Positions 34,657 to 43,279 of a DNA stretch of 64,000 nt are shown here, in pieces (positions within the stretch are counted from its first letter, which is position 1; every line of letters starts with the position of its first letter). The translations under genes and the position numbers were made by a program. This DNA comes from JBGTSJ01 sp041940305 (lineage in GTDB: Bacteria > Planctomycetota > Planctomycetia > Planctomycetales > Planctomycetaceae), in assembly GCA_041940305.1 (NCBI GenBank), contig JBGTSJ010000017.1, positions 72,676 to 136,675 of the forward strand, written 5' to 3'. A model generated the notes under the pieces. It was not told the DNA's origin and ran no database searches. It saw only the letters and a list, made by a program, of their open reading frames with translations.

Positions 34657-35904
34657 ATGCCCGTGCGTCAACGCCCGAGACATGACTCCTTGCAGCGGAG
34701 TCTCCTCAGCGGGATCGCTTTCGTCCTAATCGGCATGGACGCCGGATTCGCGGCGGATCGTCCCCAGGGCATCCTCAGCACGGTCGATGGCCAGGAGCTC
34801 GAGGGAGTGCTTCTCCGCCTGGATGGAGAGGGCGCCGACGTCCAGAGCGGGGATGGCCGTGTCGTTCACATCCCACGGAGTGATCTGCGGCAAGTTCTTC
34901 TGCCGGCCGGCCCATTCCGGAACCATGACCGTCAGCCGTGGTTATTGTTTGCGAACGGCGATCGCGCTGCGGTCACGGTCGAGGGAATTTCGGAAGATCA
35001 ACTCCAATGCCGTTGGACGCAATTCCCCAGTCAGGAGCCGTGGAACGTCCCCCTCGAGGAGTTGCGCGGCGCAATCATCCAGCCGCCGGAGTTGGAACGA
35101 GACCGGTCAGACCTCGTGCGTGAAGTGTCCACCGTGTCGTTCGGCGGAGACATCCTGAAGCTGATCGATGGCGGACGACTTACGGGTGAGTTGCAGGCAT
35201 CTGGTGACGAGGGGTTCGTCATCGCGACCTCCGTCGGCGCGGTGACCGTGGCGCCTGATCGCGTCCGGTCGCTCGCACTCAATTCCGCGCTGGTCAGCGC
35301 GACACCCTCGCCGGCCGAGCACGTGCTGGTCACGCTGAGGGACGGTTCCTGGCTGACGTGCAGCGAACTCCGTCTGATGCCGGAGGGATCGTTCTCGACG
35401 CGGACGGCGTTCGGTGCTGAGTTCCAATTCGAGGCCGGATTGATCGCGCAGCTGGATTTTTTCGGCGACCGCGTACAAATCCTGTCGCAGTCCTCTCCTA
35501 TCCGAGAATCGATCGTGAGGTACATTGGTCCCGGTCCGCTCACGCAGGTCAATCGCAACGTGCGGGGCGGATTCCTGCAACTCAGGGACCGCGAGTATCC
35601 CCGCGGCCTCGGTATGCTTAGCGGGACGTCAGCGACCTGGCGTTTGACGGATCGAGATCGTCGGTTCCAGGTGCAGATCGGTCTCGATGACCGCTCCGCA
35701 GGCGGGGGCAGCGTGGAATTCATAATCGAGCTCGACGGCCGGATGCTCTTCTCCAGCGGGCTGGTCCGGGGCGCCGATCCGCCGATATCGGTGGGTCCAT
35801 TGGACATCGCGGGAGGGAGTGAGTTGACCCTGCGCGTGGCTTTCGGTGAATTCGGCAACAGCCGCGATTTCGCAAACTGGTGTCACCCCCTGCTGCTGCA
35901 TTGA
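34657..35904 (+). CDS. Secreted NPCBM-domain protein
   Basis: 415 residues from the ATG at 34657, preceded by GGAGG four bases upstream; a GTG at 34588 is an alternative. A signal peptide ends near AGFA-AD. The first half has repeated SH3-like or Sm-like beta units (ILSTVDGQELEGVLLRLDG, and again TLRDGSWLTC). The C-terminal 140 residues form an NPCBM (novel putative carbohydrate-binding module) fold, with REYPRGLGMLSGTSATWRL and FQVQIGLDD as landmarks. It probably binds extracellular polysaccharide. It follows the toroid protein closely and may be cotranscribed. Confidence 0.82.
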   Translation: MPVRQRPRHDSLQRSLLSGIAFVLIGMDAGFAADRPQGILSTVDGQELEGVLLRLDGEGADVQSGDGRVVHIPRSDLRQVLLPAGPFRNHDRQPWLLFANGDRAAVTVEGISEDQLQCRWTQFPSQEPWNVPLEELRGAIIQPPELERDRSDLVREVSTVSFGGDILKLIDGGRLTGELQASGDEGFVIATSVGAVTVAPDRVRSLALNSALVSATPSPAEHVLVTLRDGSWLTCSELRLMPEGSFSTRTAFGAEFQFEAGLIAQLDFFGDRVQILSQSSPIRESIVRYIGPGPLTQVNRNVRGGFLQLRDREYPRGLGMLSGTSATWRLTDRDRRFQVQIGLDDRSAGGGSVEFIIELDGRMLFSSGLVRGADPPISVGPLDIAGGSELTLRVAFGEFGNSRDFANWCHPLLLH

Positions 35905-35974
35905 GTTCAATGAGCCGCGCATCGTCCAGCCACCCGGCCAGGGCGAAACTGCATAGAACTGAGGATTCACTTCG

Positions 35975-37183
35975 ATGAAGCAACTCTTGGCCCGCCGCTA
36001 TGACACCGGAGAGCCGGTGCGTGTGCGCTGGGATGGCGACCGCATCGCGTCCGTCGATCCGGTGCGCCCGGAGGGTGATCTTTCGCGGTGTCCCTACGTC
36101 GGACCGGGTCTGTTCGACCTGCAGATCAATGGACACGCCGGAACATGGTTTAGCGATGCCGCGCTGACGCCGGACGCCGCGCTCACCGCACTGGACGCCC
36201 ACTTCCGCTACGGGATCACGCGCCTGTGCCCCACGCTGATCACCAACTCGCGAGACGCGCTGGAGTCCGGGTTTCAGGCCTTGCGCCAAGCCTGCGAGCG
36301 CGAGGAGTGGGCAGCCCGAATGGCCTGCGGATTTCATCTGGAGGGGCCATATCTTTCGGCGGAGGACGGACCGCGCGGAGCGCATCCGCGGCAGCACGTG
36401 CGGGCATGCGACTGGGATGAGTTTGAGTTGCTGCAGCGGGCCGCCGGCGGGCGCATCCGGCTCATCACGCTGGCGCCCGAGGCTGCCGGCGCCGTCGAGT
36501 TTATCCGGCAGGCCGTTGAGAGCGGCGTCCGCGTGGCGATCGGCCATACCGCGGCCGATTCGCGGCAGATCGCCGCCGCGGTCGACGCCGGAGCGACCCT
36601 CAGCACCCATCTGGGAAACGGAGCTCACGCCGCGCTGCCGAGACATCCCAACTACATCTGGGATCAACTCGGTGAGCCGCGCCTCGCGGCCAGCCTCATC
36701 AGCGACGGACACCACTTGCCCGACAGCGTGGTTCGCACCGTCGTCCGCACCAAGGGACTGCGGCGGACGATCATCACCTGCGACGCCTCCGGACTCGCCG
36801 GCTGCGCCCCCGGCGTCTACTCCTATGGCGATGCCGAGTTTGAAGCCCTCGACGACGGCCCGATCGTGATTGCCGGACAACGTCAGCTCCTGGCCGGATC
36901 CGGACAGATCACCAACGTCTGCGTTGCGAACATGGTCCGCATGACGGGCATCTCGCTGGGAGAGGCGTGGGAGATGGCGTCCCGGAACCCCGCGCGGCTG
37001 CTGGGATTCGAGATCGGCCGACTCGCCAGGGGCGGACCGGCTGATCTGACCCTCTTCGATTACTGTCCCAACGAGCACACGATTGCCGTGCGAGCGACGG
37101 TCTCAGCAGGACAATTGATGTATGGAGCGCTTCCTGACGCAGCGGCCGCGCCGGCATTCGGCGGCCGTTCCGGCTGCGGCTGA
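35975..37183 (+). CDS. nagA: N-acetylglucosamine-6-phosphate deacetylase-like amidohydrolase
   Basis: 402 residues. An amidohydrolase barrel with FDLQINGHAG, HLEGPYLS (metal-binding Glu), GHTAAD (metal His), STHLGNGAHAALPRHPN, SDGHHLP and the catalytic Asp in TCDASGLAG. This order is that of NagA, which deacetylates GlcNAc-6-phosphate in amino-sugar catabolism. Some positions are unusual, for example HLGNGAH where NagA often has HLFNAM, so another N-acyl sugar substrate is possible. It follows the NPCBM protein by about 70 bases, a loose link to polysaccharide use. Confidence 0.85.
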   Translation: MKQLLARRYDTGEPVRVRWDGDRIASVDPVRPEGDLSRCPYVGPGLFDLQINGHAGTWFSDAALTPDAALTALDAHFRYGITRLCPTLITNSRDALESGFQALRQACEREEWAARMACGFHLEGPYLSAEDGPRGAHPRQHVRACDWDEFELLQRAAGGRIRLITLAPEAAGAVEFIRQAVESGVRVAIGHTAADSRQIAAAVDAGATLSTHLGNGAHAALPRHPNYIWDQLGEPRLAASLISDGHHLPDSVVRTVVRTKGLRRTIITCDASGLAGCAPGVYSYGDAEFEALDDGPIVIAGQRQLLAGSGQITNVCVANMVRMTGISLGEAWEMASRNPARLLGFEIGRLARGGPADLTLFDYCPNEHTIAVRATVSAGQLMYGALPDAAAAPAFGGRSGCG

Positions 37184-37235
37184 TCGTGCACTGCTCCGCA
37201 GCGCTCTCGAAGTTCCACACCGCAGGTCTCGCTCG

Positions 37236-37263
37236 TTGACGCGGGTTTGATGGGTGGTAGGAT
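37236..37263 (+). promoter_or_regulatory. Candidate sigma70-type promoter
   Basis: TTGACG (37236-37241) and TAGGAT (37258-37263) are 16 bases apart, about 215 bases upstream of the kinase-receiver gene. It would leave a long leader. Read by eye only. Confidence 0.35.
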
Positions 37264-37478
37264 GGGGCTTGGTCAGGTCACAGCGGGCTGCTGGTCGGTC
37301 TGCCTGACGGACAGAAGACTCGATGGGGGCCGCCCGTCATCGGCCGCTCCGGATCCTCGCAGGGAAGCGGAGGATCGATTGCGGAGCGTTCGGCCAGATC
37401 GGATGAGTGAATGCCGGCGTTCGCCGGAAGAGTTTCCCTGCCACGGTGAACGTAGGCCCCGGCGCCGATCGACCTCAC

Positions 37479-38918
37479 ATGCCGCTGCGGACTGCTGACG
37501 AACTGGCATCGCTGTTGGGGCAGCTTCGCCTGGTAGAGGCGGATGCACTGCTGCGCGTCATGCAGGAATGCACGCCCCAGTCGACCGCGGAGTCATTGCT
37601 GACCCTCCTCGAACGGCAGCATCTCCTCACCAGCCTGCAGGTGGAGCGGATCCGGAAGGGCGAAACGGACGGGCTCGTCCTCGGGGGATACAAGTTGCTG
37701 TACCGGAATGCATCCGGCAGCTTCGCACGCGTGTTCCGCGCAATGTCGATCGCGGACGGCTCGATGGTCGGCCTCAAGGTCCTGCGTGAACGCTGGGCCA
37801 ACGACGCCGACATGGTGCGGTTGTTTCACCGGGAAGGCGACATCGGTCAGAAGCTCAAGCATCCCAACATTGTCCCCGTCTACGGCACCGCCGTGCAGGG
37901 GCCGCATCACTTTATCACCATGGAATTCGTCGAAGGGGGAAACCTTCGCGACTTTGTGAAGATCAGAGGACGCCTGTCGCCGGCCGAGGCGGCCAAGTAC
38001 ACGATCGACATGGCCCAGGGACTCGAGCACGCGCTCAAGCTCGGGATCACGCACCGCGATCTGAAGATGACGAACGTGCTGATGAGCAGCCAGGGGGTGG
38101 CCAAGCTCATCGACTTCGGCCTGGCGGCCGACGAGAAGCTGCTGAGCCGCATTGGATCGTCCGACCTGCAGCAGGCGGTCGAATATACGACGCTGGAGCA
38201 CGGCAGCGGCGCGCCGTCGAACGATCCGCGCAGCGACCTGTTCTTCCTGGGAGTGATCCTCTACGAGTTGCTCACCGGCGTGCCCCCCTACGCCCGCACA
38301 CGCGACAAGGAAGAGCGGAAACGCTTCAGCCGCTATCGAGACGTACGCCCCGTGACCAGCATCGAGCCGTCGCTCCCGCGCCGGGTCGCGGCGGTTGTCG
38401 ACCGGCTGCTGCGGATTACCCCCTCGGAGCGATTTCAATCTCCCGGCGACGTTGCTGCCGAAATGCGCCAGTCGCTGGCCGACATGGGCGAAGCACCGCC
38501 GCCGGAAGCAGAGAACGGCGCCCGGGCCCTGACCGTCCTGTGTGTCGAAGACCGCCCGCAGCAGCAGGAAATGCTGCGTCAGTATCTGTCCAAACACGGC
38601 TATCGCGTGCTGCTCCTGAACAACGTTGATCGGGCCCTCTCCCGCGTCCGCCAGCAGGCGCCCGAGTGTGTGCTGCTGATGGGCGATTCCATCGGTGACC
38701 GCGTCGCCGACGACTTCGGCAAAGTCCTCTCGCTCGGCCGATCAAGCTTTACGTCGGCCGTGCTGGTCCTCGGAGAGGACCAGACCGCGCTGCAGAAAGC
38801 CATTGCCAACGACAATCCGCTCGGTAAGGTGCTGATTCAGCCGGTGAAGTTGCGCGACTTGCGCAACGCGATCGACGGCGGCTTGAGTGTGCGGGCGCGG
38901 TACCGCGGCCTGCCCTGA
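37479..38918 (+). CDS. Ser/Thr protein kinase fused to a degenerate receiver
   Basis: 479 residues from the ATG at 37479. Residues 1-65 form a helical N-terminal domain. The kinase runs from about 68 to 340, with LKVL lysine, catalytic Asp194 in HRDLKMTNVLM and Asp212 in IDFGLA; the glycine loop (RNASGSFARVF) is atypical. The last 120 residues start TVLCVEDRPQQQEMLRQYL, a receiver fold, but the acceptor position reads Met401 in CVLLMGDS and the conserved Lys is Gln in LIQPVK. The receiver is thus probably not phosphorylated and may act as a docking or regulatory domain. No signal or TM helix is present. Confidence 0.88.
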   Translation: MPLRTADELASLLGQLRLVEADALLRVMQECTPQSTAESLLTLLERQHLLTSLQVERIRKGETDGLVLGGYKLLYRNASGSFARVFRAMSIADGSMVGLKVLRERWANDADMVRLFHREGDIGQKLKHPNIVPVYGTAVQGPHHFITMEFVEGGNLRDFVKIRGRLSPAEAAKYTIDMAQGLEHALKLGITHRDLKMTNVLMSSQGVAKLIDFGLAADEKLLSRIGSSDLQQAVEYTTLEHGSGAPSNDPRSDLFFLGVILYELLTGVPPYARTRDKEERKRFSRYRDVRPVTSIEPSLPRRVAAVVDRLLRITPSERFQSPGDVAAEMRQSLADMGEAPPPEAENGARALTVLCVEDRPQQQEMLRQYLSKHGYRVLLLNNVDRALSRVRQQAPECVLLMGDSIGDRVADDFGKVLSLGRSSFTSAVLVLGEDQTALQKAIANDNPLGKVLIQPVKLRDLRNAIDGGLSVRARYRGLP

Positions 38919-39034
38919 TCAGCCATCGGGCCGACGAGGCTTTTCCCGAATTCCGCAGCATCCCCGGCCCCGAATCGGAAACGTCCGCTGGAACCGCCGA
39001 GCACATCAGTCGGGCGGTTCGCGATCGAAATACG

Positions 39035-40057
39035 ATGGACAATCCCGGCTTTCGTCCGACCGCATCCTGGAATGTCCTGCAGGCGCGGGCGGCGCTGCTG
39101 CAGGTCGTGCGGCGGTTCTTTGACGTTCGCGGATTCTGCGAGGTCGAGACGCCGCTGCTCTCTCACGACGTCTGCGTCGACGCGTGGCTGGATCCGTTCA
39201 TCGTTCCCCACGCAGGTGGGCGGGCCGACCGCCAGGGGCGGATGTTTCTGCAGACCTCGCCCGAGTTCGGGATGAAGCGGCTGCTGGCGGCCGGCGCGGA
39301 TGCGATCTACCAGATCACCCGCTCCTTTCGCCGAGGTGAATCGGGCGGACGCCACAATCCGGAATTCACCATCGTCGAATGGTACCGGGTCGGAAACACG
39401 CTGGCGCAGCAGATCGACCTCGTGGAACAACTGGTGCAATCCGTCGCGGATCACGTCGCGGACGCCGGCCCCGATTCGCTCCGCGCATCCCGCCGCGCCG
39501 TGTCGTTTCGCAGAATCGCCTACAACGACGCATTCGCAGAGTTCGCCGGGCACCCCGTCCTGGAATCCTCAACGGTCGAACTGCGGGCGTTGGCGGACCG
39601 GCTGGGAGTCGCGGCGCCGGAGAGCTTGGCGGCGGACGACCGCGATGGCTGGCTCAACCTGCTACTCGCGGAGGTCGTCGAGCCGGCGCTGAAACGGCAG
39701 GAGGGCGTCGTCCTCTATGACTATCCCGCTTCGCAGGCCGCCCTCGCCCGAGTCCGGCCCGAACAACCGCTCGTCGCCGACCGCTTCGAGCTCTACCTGG
39801 ACGGCATGGAGATCTGCAACGGCTACCGCGAACTCACGGACCCCGATCAACTGGCGGCCCGCATGCAGGCGCAGGCCGAGAAACGTCGGGCCGCAGGACT
39901 TTCCGATCTCCCGGCAGACAGCCGGCTGATCGACGCCATGCGCGCCGGTCTGCCGGACTGTTCGGGTGTCGCGCTGGGCTTCGACCGGCTCGTGATGTGG
40001 CGGCTCGGCTTGCAGCAGATCGCCGACGTCATCCCCTTCCCTTGGGACCGGGCGTGA
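39035..40057 (+). CDS. epmA: EF-P-(R)-beta-lysine ligase EpmA (GenX/PoxA)
   Basis: 340 residues. A class II lysyl-tRNA-synthetase-like catalytic core without the anticodon-binding domain. Motif 2 is seen as ITRSFRRGESGGRHNPEFTIVEWYR and motif 3 as GVALGFDRLVMW near the C-terminus, and FQTSPE-like residues occur in LQTSPEFGMKRLL. This length and domain loss identify EpmA, which attaches beta-lysine to a Lys of elongation factor P. The partners EpmB and EF-P are not in this window. Confidence 0.92.
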   Translation: MDNPGFRPTASWNVLQARAALLQVVRRFFDVRGFCEVETPLLSHDVCVDAWLDPFIVPHAGGRADRQGRMFLQTSPEFGMKRLLAAGADAIYQITRSFRRGESGGRHNPEFTIVEWYRVGNTLAQQIDLVEQLVQSVADHVADAGPDSLRASRRAVSFRRIAYNDAFAEFAGHPVLESSTVELRALADRLGVAAPESLAADDRDGWLNLLLAEVVEPALKRQEGVVLYDYPASQAALARVRPEQPLVADRFELYLDGMEICNGYRELTDPDQLAARMQAQAEKRRAAGLSDLPADSRLIDAMRAGLPDCSGVALGFDRLVMWRLGLQQIADVIPFPWDRA

Positions 40058-40110
40058 CCCGCGCCAATTGCTCGGCCCGGGGCACAGCATCAGTGGTGCT
40101 CTCGCCCGAT

Positions 40111-41097
40111 CTAGAATGACGTGGGAATGTTCTCGCGGCCGTTGCGCGTACACAGCGAGCGGAACAGGTTCGTGTCGATGTTCTTGGCGATCGTCTGGGC
40201 GTGGCCGTCGGCAAACGCGAACAGGCAGACGTCCTCGTGATGGCTCCCGAACCCGAAGAAGTGGATGTTGCCGGCATTCGAACACTGCTGGTTGCCGGCG
40301 CTCGTCCAGTAGCCGTCGAAGTTCGGCTGGTCATCCCGGGCGCGGGCGCAGCACGCGTAGTGATCTCCCCAGAATCCGCCAAACAGAGTTTCGCCGAACA
40401 TGATCGTCTGCGTGAAGCCGTCGGAAACGTCACGGTCGCTGAGGCTGCTGTTGCGGAAGAACATGCCGTTATTCAGCGGAGCGTTCGGATCGTTGGTGGC
40501 CCACCAGCCCATGCAGCCGCGATAGGTCGTCGTCCCCAGACCGTTCGGACCTTTCGGTTCAATCCCTCCCGCCGAGGGGCACACGTACGACTCAATCGGC
40601 GTCTGGATCAACTGCCAGTTGAACGGATCGTTCTTGGCGACGCCATAGTTGATGTTGACGGTGCTCGCATCCATCTGCGGCAGCAGAAAGGCGTGCCAGC
40701 CCCAGTAGGGGCCGTACTGCCAGTCGGCAATGTTCACGACCGGTGGGGGCGCACCGGGAGGTTGGACGGGGAGCCCGGTGGATTGGGGGCTGATGGGGAT
40801 GGAGACGATCGGCGAGAGCGTCAACGGGTAATCGCAAGCCGGCGCTCCATCCACATATCCGGACGGGAACACGCGGTGCGAGTCCAGATAGTTGTGCGAC
40901 GCCAGCTCGATCTGCCGGATGAAGTTCGTGCACTGCGTCCGCCGGGCCGCTTCGCGCGCCTTCTGCACGGCCGGCATCAGCAGCGCGACCAGGATCCCGA
41001 TGATGGCGATCACCACCAGCAGCTCAATCAGCGTGAAGCCGCGACGGCCGGACGCTTGCCCGCCGTAAACCGGCGACGTGGTGCGAGCTGAACGCAT
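40111..41097 (-). CDS. DUF1559 prepilin-like protein
   Basis: 328 residues from the ATG at 41097 with GGAG seven bases upstream. A type IV pilin-like cleavage and methylation site reads GRRGFTLIELLVVIAIIGILVALL near residue 17, followed by PAVQKAREAARRTQC, the start of the DUF1559 region. The C-terminus has the H-x-G-type ending FAFADGHAQTIAKNID. DUF1559 proteins are extremely expanded in planctomycetes. They are probably exported by a type IV pilus or type II-like system and located in the envelope. Single gene here. Confidence 0.93.
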   Translation of the reverse strand: MRSARTTSPVYGGQASGRRGFTLIELLVVIAIIGILVALLMPAVQKAREAARRTQCTNFIRQIELASHNYLDSHRVFPSGYVDGAPACDYPLTLSPIVSIPISPQSTGLPVQPPGAPPPVVNIADWQYGPYWGWHAFLLPQMDASTVNINYGVAKNDPFNWQLIQTPIESYVCPSAGGIEPKGPNGLGTTTYRGCMGWWATNDPNAPLNNGMFFRNSSLSDRDVSDGFTQTIMFGETLFGGFWGDHYACCARARDDQPNFDGYWTSAGNQQCSNAGNIHFFGFGSHHEDVCLFAFADGHAQTIAKNIDTNLFRSLCTRNGRENIPTSF

Positions 41098-41268
41098 GAG
41101 GGGCACTCCAAGCAACCTGGAAGAGCGAGTGGGTCCGCGAACATTTATGCTATCAGCCCCGCCGCGGCATGGCAAATCGAGTTTCCAGCGCTGTTGCCGC
41201 ATTTCCTCCGATCAATCAGACTGTGGAACGGTCGGGCGACGGCCCCACCGGCCGAACAGATCACGCTC

Positions 41269-42825
41269 ATGAGTCACAACGGCAAACTCTATATCGAAAC
41301 AGTTGGCTGCCAGATGAACGTGCTCGACAGCGAGCTCGTCGTGGCGGCCCTGCGCCAGCAGGGATACGCACTGACGACGGACCCGCAGGATGCCGATACC
41401 GTCCTGTTCAACACCTGCAGCGTGCGGGAGCATGCGGAGCAGAAGATCTACAGCGCCGTCGGCCGCCTCAAGTACAGCAAGCGGAAACGCCCGCAGCAGG
41501 TGATCGGCGTCATCGGCTGCATGGCGCAAAAGGACCAGGACCTGATCTTCCGCAAGGCCCCCCACGTGGACCTCGTGGTCGGCACCGGCCAGTTGGCCGA
41601 GATTCCGCGGCTCGTGGAGGAAGCACGCCGGGACCGCACGCCGCAACTGGCGGTGAGCCTCGGACGGCGGGACGGTTCGCACTCCGATGTCTCGAGCAGC
41701 TTTGAAAGCTACGACCCGCTCCGCGACCCCGAGATGCGCCCCAGCCCCTGGCAGGCGTACGTGCGGATCATGATCGGCTGTGACAAGTTCTGCACGTACT
41801 GCGTCGTCCCGAGCACCCGCGGACCGGAGCAGAGCCGCCCCCCGGACGACATCGTCCGCGAGGCCGCATTGCTGGCCGACCAGGGAGTCAAAGAGGTCAC
41901 CCTGCTGGGCCAGACGGTCAACAGCTATCGTCACCGCGACGGCGAGCGCGCCACGCGGCTCAGCGACCTGCTGGAACGGATTCATGACATTCCGGATATC
42001 GAACGGATCAAATTCGTCACAAACTTCCCCAGGGACATGACCGACGACCTGCTGCAGGCCGTCCGCGATCTCCCCAAAGTGGCGCGATACCTGCATGTGC
42101 CGCTGCAGTCGGGCTGCGACGAGGTGCTGCGGAGGATGAAGCGGCTGTATAGCGTCGGCGAGTATCGGGAGATGATGGCCCGCATTCGCGACACCGTTCC
42201 AGACTGCGCCGTCTCCAGCGATTTCATCGTCGGGTTCTGTGGCGAAACGGAGGACTCGTTCAGCAGGAGCGTCGAGGCGGTCCGGGAGTTCCGCTTCAAA
42301 AACAGCTTCATCTTCAAGTACAGCCCACGACCGGGCACGAAGGCGCACGAACTCTATACGGACGACGTTCCGGACGAGGTCAAGCGCCGCCGCAATCATG
42401 AGCTGCTCGCGGTGCAGACCGAGATCAGCGCCGAGGACAACGCGGCATTCATTGGCCGAACGGTCCGTGTGCTCGTAGAGGGGCCCAGCAAGAGGGCCTC
42501 CAAGGCACGGTCCGAGGAGGACGCATTGCCCGGCTGGCACGGAGGCGCTCAGTCCGGACGGAACGGAGACGGCGCTCAACCAATCCCCGTGACTCCGGCG
42601 ATTGCGTCCGGCGACAACGGGACACAGCACGGCACGGAGTTGCGCCTGCAACTCGCCGGCCGGACCACCTGTGACCGCATCGTCGTCTTCGACGGAAATC
42701 CGCGGCTGGCGGGAACAATCGCGGATGTGATGGTTGAAGACTGCACGGCGACGACTCTGATTGGCGCGATCAGAACACATGCCGTGCAGCATGGGTCCAG
42801 CGCACTGCTCCCCATCCTGTCGTAA
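41269..42825 (+). CDS. miaB: tRNA-2-methylthio-N6-dimethylallyladenosine synthase MiaB
   Basis: 518 residues from the ATG at 41269. The N-terminal UPF0004 domain has the cluster cysteines in GCQMN, NTCSVRE and IGCMAQ. The radical-SAM domain has Cys171, Cys175 and Cys178 in CDKFCTYC. The C-terminal TRAM domain begins near residue 395 but is split by about 45 Gly/Ser/Ala-rich residues (about 407-452) between VEGPSKR and the strand TELRLQL. It adds methylthio to i6A37 of tRNAs. The insertion is unusual for MiaB. Confidence 0.93.
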   Translation: MSHNGKLYIETVGCQMNVLDSELVVAALRQQGYALTTDPQDADTVLFNTCSVREHAEQKIYSAVGRLKYSKRKRPQQVIGVIGCMAQKDQDLIFRKAPHVDLVVGTGQLAEIPRLVEEARRDRTPQLAVSLGRRDGSHSDVSSSFESYDPLRDPEMRPSPWQAYVRIMIGCDKFCTYCVVPSTRGPEQSRPPDDIVREAALLADQGVKEVTLLGQTVNSYRHRDGERATRLSDLLERIHDIPDIERIKFVTNFPRDMTDDLLQAVRDLPKVARYLHVPLQSGCDEVLRRMKRLYSVGEYREMMARIRDTVPDCAVSSDFIVGFCGETEDSFSRSVEAVREFRFKNSFIFKYSPRPGTKAHELYTDDVPDEVKRRRNHELLAVQTEISAEDNAAFIGRTVRVLVEGPSKRASKARSEEDALPGWHGGAQSGRNGDGAQPIPVTPAIASGDNGTQHGTELRLQLAGRTTCDRIVVFDGNPRLAGTIADVMVEDCTATTLIGAIRTHAVQHGSSALLPILS

Positions 42826-43279
42826 TGCCGCGATCGGGGCGGTTCGATCCGCTGCATTCCTTCGCACGCTTGCGCAGTCTTCACGCGATTTGGCCCGAAT
42901 TGGTCATTCCCGGACGATTAGTGTCAGTTTGCGTTCGGGTTCTGCGATTGAAGTCGGCGAGCCCCCCTGGGCGCGCTCGCGTGTGCCGGTTGGGAGGCTT
43001 CTGCAGAGTTGTGCAGCCCGATCGGTTAACAAAAGCATTGGCGCTCAATGTGAGAGTGCGGAAGCGGAGGATTGAGGCGCTGAATGCCATCACGTTCTTT
43101 GAATTCTAACCATCCTTGAGTAATGGCTGACTCATGGATGTCCTTCCACGGGCACAATTGAATCGATCCGGTATGGCGCGTCTGCCTGAATGGGCCGACC
43201 GAGGACGGCAGGCGTCGGCGGAGATCCGGGCGCTGATATTCACCAGGATTCCGAATGCCTCATAGTCCACCGGCCCTGA
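42826..43279. other. Gene-free spacer upstream of the DXS-like/terpene-synthase-like fusion
   Basis: About 450 bases with no believable coding frame on either strand. The stretch 43020-43130 is more AT-rich than its surroundings and includes a weak promoter-like pair, TTGAAT (43099-43104) and TAATGG (43121-43126), 16 bases apart, on the plus strand. No repeat or hairpin stands out. Confidence 0.5.

Noticed and set aside
41212..42867. Long open frame on the minus strand opposite miaB
   Set aside because: MiaB motifs are unambiguous on the plus strand; the antisense product lacks any family feature.
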